The translations under genes were made by a program, and so were the position numbers. Of a stretch of DNA of 64,000 nucleotides, positions 1-11,460 are shown in pieces. How positions within the stretch are numbered: position 1 is the first letter of the stretch; every line of letters begins with the position of its first letter. Location: the NCBI RefSeq assembly GCF_014303735.1, contig NZ_CP060296.1, positions 2,305,501 to 2,369,500 on the forward strand, read 5' to 3'. The notes under the pieces were generated by a model. It searched no databases. It was not told where the DNA came from and worked only from the letters and a program-made list of their open reading frames with translations. This DNA is from Variovorax sp. PAMC28562. GTDB lineage: Bacteria > Pseudomonadota > Gammaproteobacteria > Burkholderiales > Burkholderiaceae_C.

Positions 1-2
1 TC

Positions 3-293
3 CAGCGTCGCCGCACCGCAAATGCATTCGATGGTGCGCGCGATGTGGTTCTCTATTGCGATTGTCCGAATGACGTTTCGGCTGCCCTGGCAGCGGGCGC
101 GCTGGCCGCGCAAGGCGTGCCGCGCGCCCGGCCACTGGCGGGAGGACTCGATGCGTGGGTGGCGGCGGGCCGGCCGACGTCGTTGCACGCGATAGCGACG
201 GTGGAACGCAAGGCCGGTGCGCCGGACGCCACCGCGGGCGCCATTGCAAACGCCATTGCAGACGCCACTGTCCTGCCCGGCGTCAATCTCTGA
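3..293 (+). CDS. Rhodanese-domain protein, C-terminal part (cut by the window edge)
   Basis: The reading frame is open from base 3 and ends at TGA 291-293, so only the last ~96 residues are present and the start lies outside the window. The visible part contains LYCDCPND followed by an alanine-rich helix and PLAGGLDAW, the usual end of a rhodanese-like sulfurtransferase domain. The first cysteine of CDC is the expected persulfide-carrying residue. The tail after the domain is alanine-rich with short repeats (IANAIADAT). In related betaproteobacteria such a C-terminal rhodanese is often fused to a DedA membrane protein, but that half cannot be seen here. The MFS gene starts 21 bp downstream on the same strand, so the two may be co-transcribed. 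Confidence 0.75.
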   Translation, partial: QRRRTANAFDGARDVVLYCDCPNDVSAALAAGALAAQGVPRARPLAGGLDAWVAAGRPTSLHAIATVERKAGAPDATAGAIANAIADATVLPGVNL

Positions 294-314
294 ATCGCTC
301 CAAGACACTCGCTC

Positions 315-1550
315 GTGCCCTTACCGACAGCCCCGCTCGCCAAACCGTCGGTCGTCGATTCGTCCCCACCCCAAGGACTCACCACCGGCCTGACCTTCGT
401 CTTTGCCGTCGCCTGCGGTTTGTGCGTTGCCAACATCTACTACGCGCAGCCGTTGCTCGGTCCGATCTCCGCCAGCCTCGGCCTGCACGCGGGCCTGGCC
501 GGGCTGATCATGACGTTGATCCAACTCGGCTTCGGCAGCGGCCTGTTGCTGCTGGTGCCGCTGGCCGACGTCATCGAGAACCGGCGCCTCATCTGCTGCA
601 TGCTTTCGGTAGTGGTGGTCGGCTTGGGCGGCATCGCGTTGTCCAATTCGGCCGTTACTTTCCTGGCGGGATCTTTCGTGGTCGGCCTATGCGCCGTGGC
701 AGCGCAGGTGCTCGTTCCATTCGCTTCCCACCTGGCGCCGGAGGCCACGCGTGGCAAGGTGGTCGGCAACATCATGGCGGGGTTGCTGGCCGGCATCATG
801 CTGGCGCGGCCGTTCTCCAGCCTGGTCGCGGCGGGCTTCGGTTGGCGCGCTGTGTTCTGGATTTCCGCTGTGGTCATGGCCGCGCTCATCGTCGTGCTGT
901 GGCGTGCGTTGCCGGAACGCCATCCGCATGGGTCGGTCGGATACAGGCGCACCATGGCGTCCTTGCCTGGGATCGTGTGGCGCACGCCGTTGCTGCGGCG
1001 CCGGGCGTTCTACCAGGGGATGATGTTCGCGGCTTTCCAGACCTTCTGGACTGCCGTGCCGCTGGCCCTGGTGCATGAGTTCGGCATGGGGCAGGGCGGC
1101 ATCGCCGCCTTCGCACTTGCCGGTGCCGCAGGTGCATTGGCCGCCCCCTGGTCGGGCCGTCTGGCCGACCGCGGCTTGATGCGTCCTGCCACTGGCTGGG
1201 CCATCGCGGTGGGGCTGCTGTCCTTCATGATCGGCGCCGTGTCGGTGCACTACCACTCGCTCGCAGGACTGGTGGCGTCTGCCGTGTTGCTCGACGGTGC
1301 GGTGCAGCTTTGCCAGGTGCTCAGCATCCGGAGCATCTTCATGCTGGCGCCGGAACTGCGCGGCCGTTTGAACGGCCTCTTCATGACGTTCATTTTCCTT
1401 TGCGCCGCCGTGGCGTCGGGCCTCGCAGCAGCGGTGTACGCCTTTCACGGATGGACGGCGCTGTGTCTTCTGGGTGGCGGCTTCATCTTTGCGGCGGCGC
1501 TGCTGTATGCGACCGAATTTCGCAGTCGTCGGATGCTGGCGGCGGCTTGA
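315..1550 (+). CDS. MFS transporter (drug/metabolite exporter type)
   Basis: 411 residues with about twelve hydrophobic segments, the normal length for a major facilitator superfamily proton antiporter in the inner membrane. The N-terminal region carries ANIYYAQPLL in the first transmembrane helix, a hallmark of the small-molecule exporter group of MFS_1. The loop between helices 2 and 3 (VPLADVIENRRL) is a degenerate form of the MFS A motif. The start chosen is GTG 315. The gene follows the rhodanese gene by 21 bp and is followed by a 110 bp gap before the acetyltransferase. The substrate cannot be read from the sequence. Confidence 0.85.
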   Translation: MPLPTAPLAKPSVVDSSPPQGLTTGLTFVFAVACGLCVANIYYAQPLLGPISASLGLHAGLAGLIMTLIQLGFGSGLLLLVPLADVIENRRLICCMLSVVVVGLGGIALSNSAVTFLAGSFVVGLCAVAAQVLVPFASHLAPEATRGKVVGNIMAGLLAGIMLARPFSSLVAAGFGWRAVFWISAVVMAALIVVLWRALPERHPHGSVGYRRTMASLPGIVWRTPLLRRRAFYQGMMFAAFQTFWTAVPLALVHEFGMGQGGIAAFALAGAAGALAAPWSGRLADRGLMRPATGWAIAVGLLSFMIGAVSVHYHSLAGLVASAVLLDGAVQLCQVLSIRSIFMLAPELRGRLNGLFMTFIFLCAAVASGLAAAVYAFHGWTALCLLGGGFIFAAALLYATEFRSRRMLAAA

Positions 1551-1660
1551 TCTGAGCGTCATACTGACGCCGTCCTGATCACTGGAGCGCACGATATGAA
1601 GCGGGTCCCGTTTGTCGGCCAAACGCCGGAACCGTCGATTTCCCCATTCGTCCGCGACGC

Positions 1661-2161
1661 ATGACTGAAATCGCAATGCGAATCGGCACAGCGACAGCGG
1701 CAGACCTCGATGGAATCGTGGCGTTGCAGGCGTCCAATCAAACCTCGCTCGGTGGCATGTTGTCGGCTGAAATTGCGCGCTCCCGCATCGAGGCGATGAT
1801 GCAAAGCATGCCGATGATCGTCGTGCGGTGCGCGCACCGCATCACCGGCTTTCTCATGGCGGCACCGCGCGAGATCAATGCCGATCTGCCGGTCGTACAG
1901 GCAATGTTCAATGCCTATCCGGGTGCGGCAAATGCGTATGTCTACGGTCCGGTCTGCGTGGCGCAGGAAGAGCGCGGCAAGGGCCTCGCGGCAGCGATGT
2001 TCTCTGAGCTGCGACGCCTGGAGCCGGGGCGCGAAGGCGTTCTGTTCATTCGTGGCGACAATGTCGCGTCGCTTCGTTCTCACGAAAAAATGGGCATGCG
2101 AGAGGTCGGCAGGTTCGGCTTGAACGGACTCGATTTCGCCGTTTTTGCGTATGTCGGATAA
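1661..2161 (+). CDS. GNAT family N-acetyltransferase
   Basis: 166 residues with the GNAT fold signature. The acetyl-CoA binding motif A is visible as VAQEERGKGLAAAMF at roughly residues 105-119, with the R/Q-x-x-G-x-G/A pyrophosphate loop as RGKGLA. The end (NVASLRSHEKMGMREVGRF) is the typical motif B region. Such enzymes transfer an acetyl group from acetyl-CoA to an amine; the acceptor here is unknown. The ATG at 1661 is used; an in-frame ATG at 1676 gives a slightly shorter protein starting MRIGTAT, which also fits the family. The next gene begins 8 bp after the stop, so the two are probably in one transcript. Confidence 0.85.
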   Translation: MTEIAMRIGTATAADLDGIVALQASNQTSLGGMLSAEIARSRIEAMMQSMPMIVVRCAHRITGFLMAAPREINADLPVVQAMFNAYPGAANAYVYGPVCVAQEERGKGLAAAMFSELRRLEPGREGVLFIRGDNVASLRSHEKMGMREVGRFGLNGLDFAVFAYVG

Positions 2162-2169
2162 CGGTTGGT

Positions 2170-3426
2170 ATGGACTCCCTCATAGCCGCCTCTGCGCGCT
2201 CGCTCGCTGCCGGTGACGCGCTCGGCGCCCTCAAGCGGGTGGCCCTGCGCGACGATCCGCCGGCATTGGCGCTGCGCGGCATCGCGATGGCACAACTCGG
2301 CGATTACCCCCGCGCCCGCGAACTGTTGCGACGCGCGGCGCGTGGCTTCGGCACGCATGAAGAAGCGGCACGCGCTCGTTGCATCGTCGCCGAGGCGGAG
2401 GTGGCGCTGGCGATGCGCGACCTTGGCAGCTCTTTCCCGTCTTTGCGCTCGCTGGCTGCGGCGGCGACCACCCTGGAGGCGAGAGCCGATCGCGCCGATA
2501 CGACCGATCTTGGCAACGCGCTGCAGGCACGCTTGATCGTGGCGCGCAGATTGCTGTTGCTCGGTCGTCTCGACGAGGCTGCGGACGCGTTGGCACAGCT
2601 CGACGTGCGCGCTTTGCCGTCGCCTTTTGCGGCTGTCGCAGCGGTGGCAGAACTGACAGCGGCCGAGCTGGCGCTGCGTTCGCTGCGGGTGGCGCAGGCG
2701 CATGCGGCGCTCGGGCGCGCGCAAGAAGCGGCCGCGCGTGCCCGCGTGCCTGCGCTGATGGCCGAGGTCGCGGAGGCGCAAGCTGGGTTCGACCGTCCGG
2801 CCGCGCGGCGCGTTGTCGCCGGCATCGAACTGACACTGCGGCTCGACCAGGTCGCAGCGCTGTTCGCCTCGAACGCCCTGGTGGTCGACGCCTGCCGCCG
2901 CGGACTGCAGGCGGGCGATGCGTGGCTGCCACTGGCCAGCCGGCCGGTGCTGTTCGTGCTGCTGCGTGCGCTGGCTGAAGCATGGCCCGGCGAGGTGAAC
3001 CGCGAAGCTCTGATCGCCAGCGCGTTTCGCATTCGGCGCCCCGACGAGACGCACCGCGCGCGGTTGCGGGTCGAGATCGGCCGTCTGCGCGCGCTGGTGA
3101 GCGCATCGACGCAGATCGAGGCCACGGCGCGCGGCTTCGCGCTTCGACCACAGGGCGCGCGCGAGGTTGCCGTGCTGGCACCGCCCATCGATGGCGACCA
3201 GGCGTCGCTGGTGGCGTTGCTGTCCGATGGCGCGGCATGGTCGACGTCAGCACTTGCGCTGGCTTTAGGCGCCAGCCAGCGCACCGTGCAGCGCGCGCTG
3301 GCCGAGCTCGAAGCCGAGGGCAGGGTGCGCGCCATCGGCCAGGCGCGGGCGCGCCGCTGGCTGGCGCCGCCGCTGACCGGATTCACGACGATCTTGTTAC
3401 TCCCCGCTGCGCTGCGGATTCAATAA
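2170..3426 (+). CDS. Winged-helix DNA-binding protein with alpha-helical repeat N-terminus
   Basis: 418 residues. The first ~200 are alanine- and arginine-rich alpha-helical repeats resembling TPR units (for example ALALRGIAMAQLGDYPRARELLRRAARG near residues 32-60). A middle region around 260-310 resembles an OmpR-like winged helix (WPGEVNREALIASAFRIRRPDETHRARLRVEIGRLR). The C-terminal ~70 residues contain a DeoR-like helix-turn-helix (TSALALALGASQRTVQRALAELEAEGRV). It is therefore a likely transcription regulator. It lies directly upstream of the beta-propeller gene and the DUF899 gene on the same strand, and a perfect 16 bp palindrome sits in the gap between. I infer that it controls those two genes. 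The protein is not assigned to a named family. Confidence 0.7.
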   Translation: MDSLIAASARSLAAGDALGALKRVALRDDPPALALRGIAMAQLGDYPRARELLRRAARGFGTHEEAARARCIVAEAEVALAMRDLGSSFPSLRSLAAAATTLEARADRADTTDLGNALQARLIVARRLLLLGRLDEAADALAQLDVRALPSPFAAVAAVAELTAAELALRSLRVAQAHAALGRAQEAAARARVPALMAEVAEAQAGFDRPAARRVVAGIELTLRLDQVAALFASNALVVDACRRGLQAGDAWLPLASRPVLFVLLRALAEAWPGEVNREALIASAFRIRRPDETHRARLRVEIGRLRALVSASTQIEATARGFALRPQGAREVAVLAPPIDGDQASLVALLSDGAAWSTSALALALGASQRTVQRALAELEAEGRVRAIGQARARRWLAPPLTGFTTILLLPAALRIQ

Positions 3427-3446
3427 AGTTGTCTCCACGGCGCCGA

Positions 3447-3462
3447 TTTCAGCGCGCTGAAA
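3447..3462. promoter_or_regulatory. Perfect 16 bp palindrome next to the ribosome binding site of the propeller gene
   Basis: TTTCAGCGCGCTGAAA is a perfect inverted repeat whose last bases run into the AAAGGAG Shine-Dalgarno sequence (3460-3466) of the gene starting at ATG 3473. In DNA it could be an operator for the adjacent winged-helix protein. In RNA the 8 bp stem would partly hide the ribosome binding site. Which of these applies is not shown by the sequence. Confidence 0.5.
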
Positions 3463-3472
3463 GGAGTCAGAG

Positions 3473-4147
3473 ATGAATAGCAATGTGAGCAAAGAGAGAC
3501 CGGCGGCCAAGGTTCGCCCGGCAGAAATCGTCGGTGAGTACGGGCCGTTCGTCGGTTCCGACAAGGTGCACGGCGTGACCCACGACGGCCACAACGTGTG
3601 GGCCGCCACCGGCGCCTTGCTGGTCGCCTTCGACCCGTCGAACGGTGCCATTGCACGCACGCTCGACCGCCCCTGCGACGCCGGCACCGCGTTCGACGGC
3701 ACGCATCTCTATCAAATCGCCGAGACGCGCATCGACAAGATCGACCCGAAGACGGGCGCGGTCGTGGCGTCGATCCCGGCGCCCGGCAGCGGCAGTGATT
3801 CAGGGCTCACCTGGGCCGAAGGCAGCTTGTGGGTCGGCCAATACCGCGACCGCAAGATCCATCAGATCAATCCGGAAACGGGCGCAGTGATCCGATCGAT
3901 CGAGTCGAACCGCTTCGTCACCGGCGTGACCTGGGTCGACGGCGAACTCTGGCACGGCACCTGGGAAGCCGAAGAGAGCGAACTGCGCCGCATCGATCCG
4001 CAAAGCGGCACCGTGCTGGATCGGCTCGCGATGCCGAGCGGCACCGGTGTCAGCGGACTCGAGTCCGATGGCGCCGACCTCTTCTATTGCGGCGGCGGAG
4101 ACAGCGGAAAGGTCCGCGCCGTGCGACGCCCGAAGCAACGGGCCTGA
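3473..4147 (+). CDS. Beta-propeller protein, YncE/Vgb/glutamine-cyclotransferase-like
   Basis: 224 residues with repeated units of the form V-W-(x)n-D-P-x-T/S-G, for example VAFDPSNGAIARTL, DKIDPKTGAVVASI, HQINPETGAVIRSI and RRIDPQSGTVLDRL. Each unit is a four-stranded propeller blade, giving four to five blades. There is no signal peptide, so it is probably cytoplasmic. The start ATG 3473 has a strong AAAGGAG site 7 bp upstream. It sits between a winged-helix regulator and a DUF899 gene, all on the same strand. The propeller is short for a closed domain (six or seven blades are usual), so it may dimerise or be reduced. The function is unknown; the link to a DUF899 redox protein suggests a role in sensing or binding a small molecule. 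Confidence 0.75.
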   Translation: MNSNVSKERPAAKVRPAEIVGEYGPFVGSDKVHGVTHDGHNVWAATGALLVAFDPSNGAIARTLDRPCDAGTAFDGTHLYQIAETRIDKIDPKTGAVVASIPAPGSGSDSGLTWAEGSLWVGQYRDRKIHQINPETGAVIRSIESNRFVTGVTWVDGELWHGTWEAEESELRRIDPQSGTVLDRLAMPSGTGVSGLESDGADLFYCGGGDSGKVRAVRRPKQRA

Positions 4148-4191
4148 TCGGGCCGACGATCGAAACGATTCAATCAATCAAGGAGCACATC

Positions 4192-4995
4192 ATGAACACC
4201 GCCGTCGATGAAGCGAAGGGCCTGAACCATTCCGTCGTGTCGAACGAGCGCTGGCTAAGCGCGCGCCAGGCGCTGCTCGTGCGCGAAAAGGAGTTGATGC
4301 GGATGCAGGACCAACTCGCGCGTGACCGCCGTTCGCTGCCGTGGCAACGCGTCGAAAACAACTACGTGTTCGATGCGTCCGAAGGCCGTCGCACGCTGTC
4401 TGAACTGTTCGAGAGCCGCAGCCAGTTGCTGGTGCAGCACTTCATGTTGGGTCCCGGTTGGGAGCAAGGCTGCCCGAGCTGCTCCTTCATGGCAGACCAC
4501 ACCGACGGCATGACCCTGCACCTGGCGCACCGCGACGTCACGATGGTCGCTGTGTCACGCGCACCGCTCTCCCAGATCGAACGCTTTCGTGAGCGCATGG
4601 GCTGGAAGTTCAAGTGGGTGTCGTCCAACGGCAGTGACTTCAACTACGACTTCGGTGTCAGCTTCAGGCCCGACGCGCTGGCCAGGGGCGAGGTCGACTA
4701 CAACTTCCACATGACTTCGTTTCCAGGCGCAGAAGCGCCCGGCATCAGTGCCTTCTACAAAGACGATTCCGGTCAGGTCTTTCGCACCTATTCGACGTAT
4801 GGCCGCGGGGTGGAAGTCATGATGGGCACCTACCACATGCTCGATCTCATGCCGCTGGGCCGAGCCGAGCGTGACGTGCCCTACAAGATGGAATGGGTGC
4901 GGCACCACGATCGCTACGAGCCGGCACAGAAGGTACCGACGACGGCGACGTCAATTGACTTCGCGAGTCCGGCCTTCCCAATAGGGCTTCCGTAG
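4192..4995 (+). CDS. DUF899 thioredoxin-like protein
   Basis: 267 residues matching the DUF899 family (thioredoxin fold, distantly AhpC/TSA-like). Hallmarks are the N-terminal WLSARQALLVREKELMR and RRSLPW segments, the WEQGCPSCSFMADHTDG motif at ~95-111 with its CxxC pair, and the YHMLDLMPLGR and EWVRHHDRYE segments near the end. The start ATG 4192 has AAGGAG (4180-4185) in front of it. About 24 residues after HHDRYE are not typical of the family, and this tail overlaps the 3' end of the convergent acyl-CoA synthetase gene by 45 bp. It is the third gene of the regulator/propeller/DUF899 unit. The biochemical activity of DUF899 proteins is poorly known; a thiol redox role is inference. Confidence 0.85.
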   Translation: MNTAVDEAKGLNHSVVSNERWLSARQALLVREKELMRMQDQLARDRRSLPWQRVENNYVFDASEGRRTLSELFESRSQLLVQHFMLGPGWEQGCPSCSFMADHTDGMTLHLAHRDVTMVAVSRAPLSQIERFRERMGWKFKWVSSNGSDFNYDFGVSFRPDALARGEVDYNFHMTSFPGAEAPGISAFYKDDSGQVFRTYSTYGRGVEVMMGTYHMLDLMPLGRAERDVPYKMEWVRHHDRYEPAQKVPTTATSIDFASPAFPIGLP

Positions 4996-6513
4996 CTCTG
5001 TCTTCAGAATCTTCCCAGCGCCCGTCATCGGCAGCGCATCGCGAAACTCCGTGCTGCGCGGGCACTTGTAGCCGGCGATCAGTTGGCGGCAATGGTCCGC
5101 CAGTTGCTTTGTCGTCGCGCTGGCGCCCGGTTTGCACACCACCACCGCGTGCACCGACTCGCCCCACTCGTCGCTGGGAATGCCGATCACGGCGCATGCG
5201 GCCACAGCGGGGTGCTGGCTGAGGGCGTTCTCGACCTCGGCCGAATACACGTTCTCGCCGCCGCTCACGATCATGTCCTTCATGCGGTCGACGATGTAGA
5301 GGTAGCCGTCGTCGTCCATGCGGCCACCGTCGCCGGTATGCATCCAGCCATCGCGCAACGCGGCGGCGGTTTGCTCCGGTTTGTTCCAGTAGCCGAGCAT
5401 CACGTTGGCACCACGCACCGCCACCTCGCCGACAGTGCCGCGCGGCACCTCGACGCCCAGCGGGTCGACCACGCGCACCTCGGTCGTGAGTGACGCGCGG
5501 CCGGCCGATCGCAGCAGGCCGGTCTGTGCCGCTTCGCTCTTGTGATCCGCAAAGCTGAGATACGTCGCGCAGGGCGACAGCTCGGTCATGCCATAGGCCT
5601 GGACGAAGTCGGCACCGGGAAAGCGCTTCATTGCCCGCTGCAGCACGCCTTCGCTGATGACCGACCCGCCATAGCTCATCACCTTCACAGTGCTCAGGTC
5701 GTACTGCGCCGCGTCCGGATGGTCGGTGGCCAGCTGGATCATGGTGGGCACGAGCATCAGGTGCGTCACGCGTTGCGCCTGGATGACCTGCAGCGTGCCC
5801 AGCGGAGTGAACATCGGGGCGATGATGAAGGTGCCGCCGGCGGCCGCATGGGCGAGCATCAGCGCCGCACAGGCGATGTGGAACATGGGCGCGATCAGCA
5901 AAGCGCGGCCGCTCGCTTCGGTGAGACCTTCGCCGAGTGCCGACAACGCGTTGGCACACAGGCTGTCGTGCGTGAGCATCACGCCTTTGGGAAATCCGGT
6001 GGTGCCCCCGGTGTACATCACGCCGGCGAGATCCTGGCCACTGCGAGCGGCGTCGGGAACAGGGGCTGCGGCCGCCACGATGGCTTCGTAGTCGAGCATG
6101 CCTTCGGGCGTCTCGCCATCGCCGACGTAGACCAGCGTCTGCAGCACCTTGCTTCTACTGCGCAGATCGAGCCCCACCGCTTTGAACTGCTCGTCGACCA
6201 GCAGGATGCGGGTTTCGCAATCGTCCAGCGAATAGGCGATCTCGGCTGCGCTCCATCGGATGTTGACCGGATTGACCGCACCGCCACCCCACCAGGTACC
6301 GAAGTAGAACTCCAGATAGCGATCGGAGTTGAGACTCAACATGCCGACGCGATCGCCGCGTGCCATGCCCAGTACCTGCAGTGCACCCGCCAGTTTGGCG
6401 ACGCGATCTGCGTACTGCGCGTAACTGTGTTGGCGTGGTCCGCAGATCGTTGCGGTCCGCCGGGGATGCTGCTGCACCGCACGGTGCAGTCCTTGCGTGA
6501 GATACAGCGGCAT
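4951..6513 (-). CDS. Long/medium-chain fatty-acid--CoA ligase (AMP-binding, class I adenylate-forming)
   Basis: 520 residues when started at ATG 6513, which has GAGGAG just upstream; an in-frame upstream ATG at 6576 is less likely because it lacks such a site. The P-loop-like motif YTGGTTGFPKGV lies at ~167-178. The adenylate motif QAYGMTELSP, the hinge region MHTGDGGRMDDDGYLYIVDRMKD and the C-terminal lysine region MTGAGKILKTELR are all visible. The enzyme activates a carboxylic acid with ATP to an acyl-adenylate and then forms the CoA thioester. The substrate is not determined. It is monocistronic, convergent with the DUF899 gene (overlapping its 3' end) and divergent from the DUF938 gene. 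Confidence 0.87.
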   Translation of the reverse strand: MPLYLTQGLHRAVQQHPRRTATICGPRQHSYAQYADRVAKLAGALQVLGMARGDRVGMLSLNSDRYLEFYFGTWWGGGAVNPVNIRWSAAEIAYSLDDCETRILLVDEQFKAVGLDLRSRSKVLQTLVYVGDGETPEGMLDYEAIVAAAAPVPDAARSGQDLAGVMYTGGTTGFPKGVMLTHDSLCANALSALGEGLTEASGRALLIAPMFHIACAALMLAHAAAGGTFIIAPMFTPLGTLQVIQAQRVTHLMLVPTMIQLATDHPDAAQYDLSTVKVMSYGGSVISEGVLQRAMKRFPGADFVQAYGMTELSPCATYLSFADHKSEAAQTGLLRSAGRASLTTEVRVVDPLGVEVPRGTVGEVAVRGANVMLGYWNKPEQTAAALRDGWMHTGDGGRMDDDGYLYIVDRMKDMIVSGGENVYSAEVENALSQHPAVAACAVIGIPSDEWGESVHAVVVCKPGASATTKQLADHCRQLIAGYKCPRSTEFRDALPMTGAGKILKTELRKPYWEGRTREVN

Positions 6514-6602
6514 GGGCTTCTCCTCGACAGTTTCTGGGTTTACCGGCGCGACGTTATCGGCAAACGGCAGCGGCAATGCCTAGGCAGAACCCGTGCTGCA
6601 AG

Positions 6603-7226
6603 ATGCCGCACATGATCGAACTTCCCCACAGCCCCGCCGCCGACCGCAACAAGCAACCCATCCTCGATGCGCTGAGTCGGGTCTTGGGAGCGCGCGGCAA
6701 TGCATTGGAGATTGCTTCCGGAACGGGCCAGCATGTCGCCGCATTCGCGTCGGCTCTGCGCGAATGGGTGTGGCAGCCCACCGATGTCGACGCCAGCATG
6801 TTGCCCGCGCTGGCGAGCCGCATCGAGGACGCCGGGCTGCCCAATCTGCGACCGCCGCTTCTGCTCGACGTGACGGCGCCTCAGTGGCCGTCTCATGGCT
6901 CAGCTCTGACCAAAAGCTTCGACGCGATCTATTGCGCCAACATGTTGCACATCGCGCCGCCCGCCGCGTGCGCCGGCCTCATGCGAGGGGCAGCGCGGCA
7001 TCTGCTTTCCGGCGGAATGCTCATCACGTACGGCCCGTACTTCGACGAAAGCCCGCCGGCGCCGAGCAACCGAGCGTTCGATGAAAGCTTGCGTGCCCGC
7101 AATCCGCTCTGGGGAATCCGACGCTTGAAGGATGTCGCGGCAGAGGCCCAGCGCCACGGCCTCGTGTTGCGTGAGCGGCACGAGATGCCCGCGAACAATC
7201 TGCTGCTGGTCTTCGTGCTCGCGTGA
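6603..7226 (+). CDS. DUF938 family SAM-dependent methyltransferase-like protein
   Basis: About 207 residues. The family signature HSPAADRNKQPILDAL at the N-terminus is followed by a SAM-binding motif I, LEIASGTGQHVAAFA, and by YCANMLHIAPPAA and GGMLITYGPY (motif post-II/III). The family is a class I methyltransferase fold of unassigned substrate. Possible starts are ATG 6576, 6603 or 6612; the family homology begins near 6612, and 6603 is a compromise. The gene is divergent from the acyl-CoA ligase with about 90 bp between starts. A 73-residue gene follows closely on the same strand. Confidence 0.82.
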   Translation: MPHMIELPHSPAADRNKQPILDALSRVLGARGNALEIASGTGQHVAAFASALREWVWQPTDVDASMLPALASRIEDAGLPNLRPPLLLDVTAPQWPSHGSALTKSFDAIYCANMLHIAPPAACAGLMRGAARHLLSGGMLITYGPYFDESPPAPSNRAFDESLRARNPLWGIRRLKDVAAEAQRHGLVLRERHEMPANNLLLVFVLA

Positions 7227-7254
7227 GACCGAGGAGGTGCTTCAGAATGCGCAC

Positions 7255-7476
7255 ATGGACCCGCGCTCGAACGATGTTGCAACCCTGACCGACTCCGCCC
7301 TGGCAGAGGCCGCGTTCATGGAGCGACGCAAGGCCGCGCAAGGTAATTTCTACGCGCTGGAGCGCGCGCAGGAGTTGGAGAGCGAACTGCGCCGTCGCGC
7401 GGGCATCGTCAGCACACTGGGCGCGCCGCTCGCGTTCGCGCGGCCACGGCGGGCTCCGTGGTGGCGCTTCTGGTAA
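7255..7476 (+). CDS. Small hypothetical protein, helical with tryptophan-rich tail
   Basis: 73 residues from ATG 7255; an in-frame GTG at 7237 would add six residues. A purine-rich GAGGAGG (7231-7237) lies upstream but is rather far from the ATG. The middle (EAAFMERRKAAQGNFYALERAQELESELRRR, residues 18-48) should form a charged amphipathic helix or short coiled coil. The protein ends in APWWRFW, which might touch a membrane. I do not recognise the family. It follows the DUF938 gene by 28 bp and ends 20 bp before the 3' end of the convergent katG gene. Confidence 0.5.
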   Translation: MDPRSNDVATLTDSALAEAAFMERRKAAQGNFYALERAQELESELRRRAGIVSTLGAPLAFARPRRAPWWRFW

Positions 7477-7495
7477 CGCGATTGCGCGGCTGAAC

Positions 7496-10824
<3,329 letters not shown>

Positions 10825-10893
10825 GCTGACTTGTCCTAGGTATTGCGAACGGCACGATCTTGCAGCAAGTGGCCGACGCTCGGCCTCTGGGGC

Positions 10894-11460
10894 TTATGTC
10901 GCCATGTTTCTTTGAGCGCCCGACTGTGCCTTGCGAGCTTGGTAAACGGCCATCCCGATTCCGGCAACGCTCCCGGTGAGCGCCTGGACGGACAGCCCTT
11001 TGGTCAGTAAGAAAAGGTCGAGTGCGATCAAGCCGCTGCCCAGAACGCACGCCACCGCGACACGCCAGCGCGGTGCCGCAGCCCAGCCACCCAGCACGAA
11101 GCCGAGGTGGCTCAGGAGTGAACCCAATGGCTGGAGCAAGTACACGAACGCCATATCCTCATCCCCGATGTGGAAGACGCCGATGAAGGCCCGCAAAAGC
11201 CAGGTTAGAGCGAGCAAGCCAAGCAACGCGAACGGAAGCACCGCGGCCCATCGCCCGATATCCGGCCAGGTTCGCATTCCCTTGAAGCCGCCGCTGTCGT
11301 CGATGCTGAGAAAGCTTGGCTTCTTTGTTGGCTTCGGGCTGGGCGACTCCGCGTTGCCCGGTTTCTTTTTGACTCGGACGAACAAGGCGACAACGACGGC
11401 GATCATCGCCAGGGAGAAGAGAAGGGAGAGCGTATTTGGCATGTTGGTCAATGCCCGCAT
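10894..11460 (-). CDS. Hypothetical multi-pass membrane protein
   Basis: 188 residues from ATG 11460, which overlaps the last 13 bp of the upstream lipoprotein gene; ATG 11442 (MPNTLSLLF) is an alternative start. A first membrane segment near the N-terminus (LLFSLAMIAVVVALFV) is followed by a lysine/proline-rich linker (KKKPGNAESPSPKPTKKPS) and then about four more hydrophobic segments. No known domain is recognised. It is translationally coupled to the DUF3829 lipoprotein gene, so the two proteins probably work together in the cell envelope. Confidence 0.6.
   Translation of the reverse strand: MRALTNMPNTLSLLFSLAMIAVVVALFVRVKKKPGNAESPSPKPTKKPSFLSIDDSGGFKGMRTWPDIGRWAAVLPFALLGLLALTWLLRAFIGVFHIGDEDMAFVYLLQPLGSLLSHLGFVLGGWAAAPRWRVAVACVLGSGLIALDLFLLTKGLSVQALTGSVAGIGMAVYQARKAQSGAQRNMAT

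Noticed and set aside
241..275. GCCATTGCA repeats at the end of the rhodanese gene
   Set aside because: Low-complexity coding tail, not a mobile or regulatory repeat.
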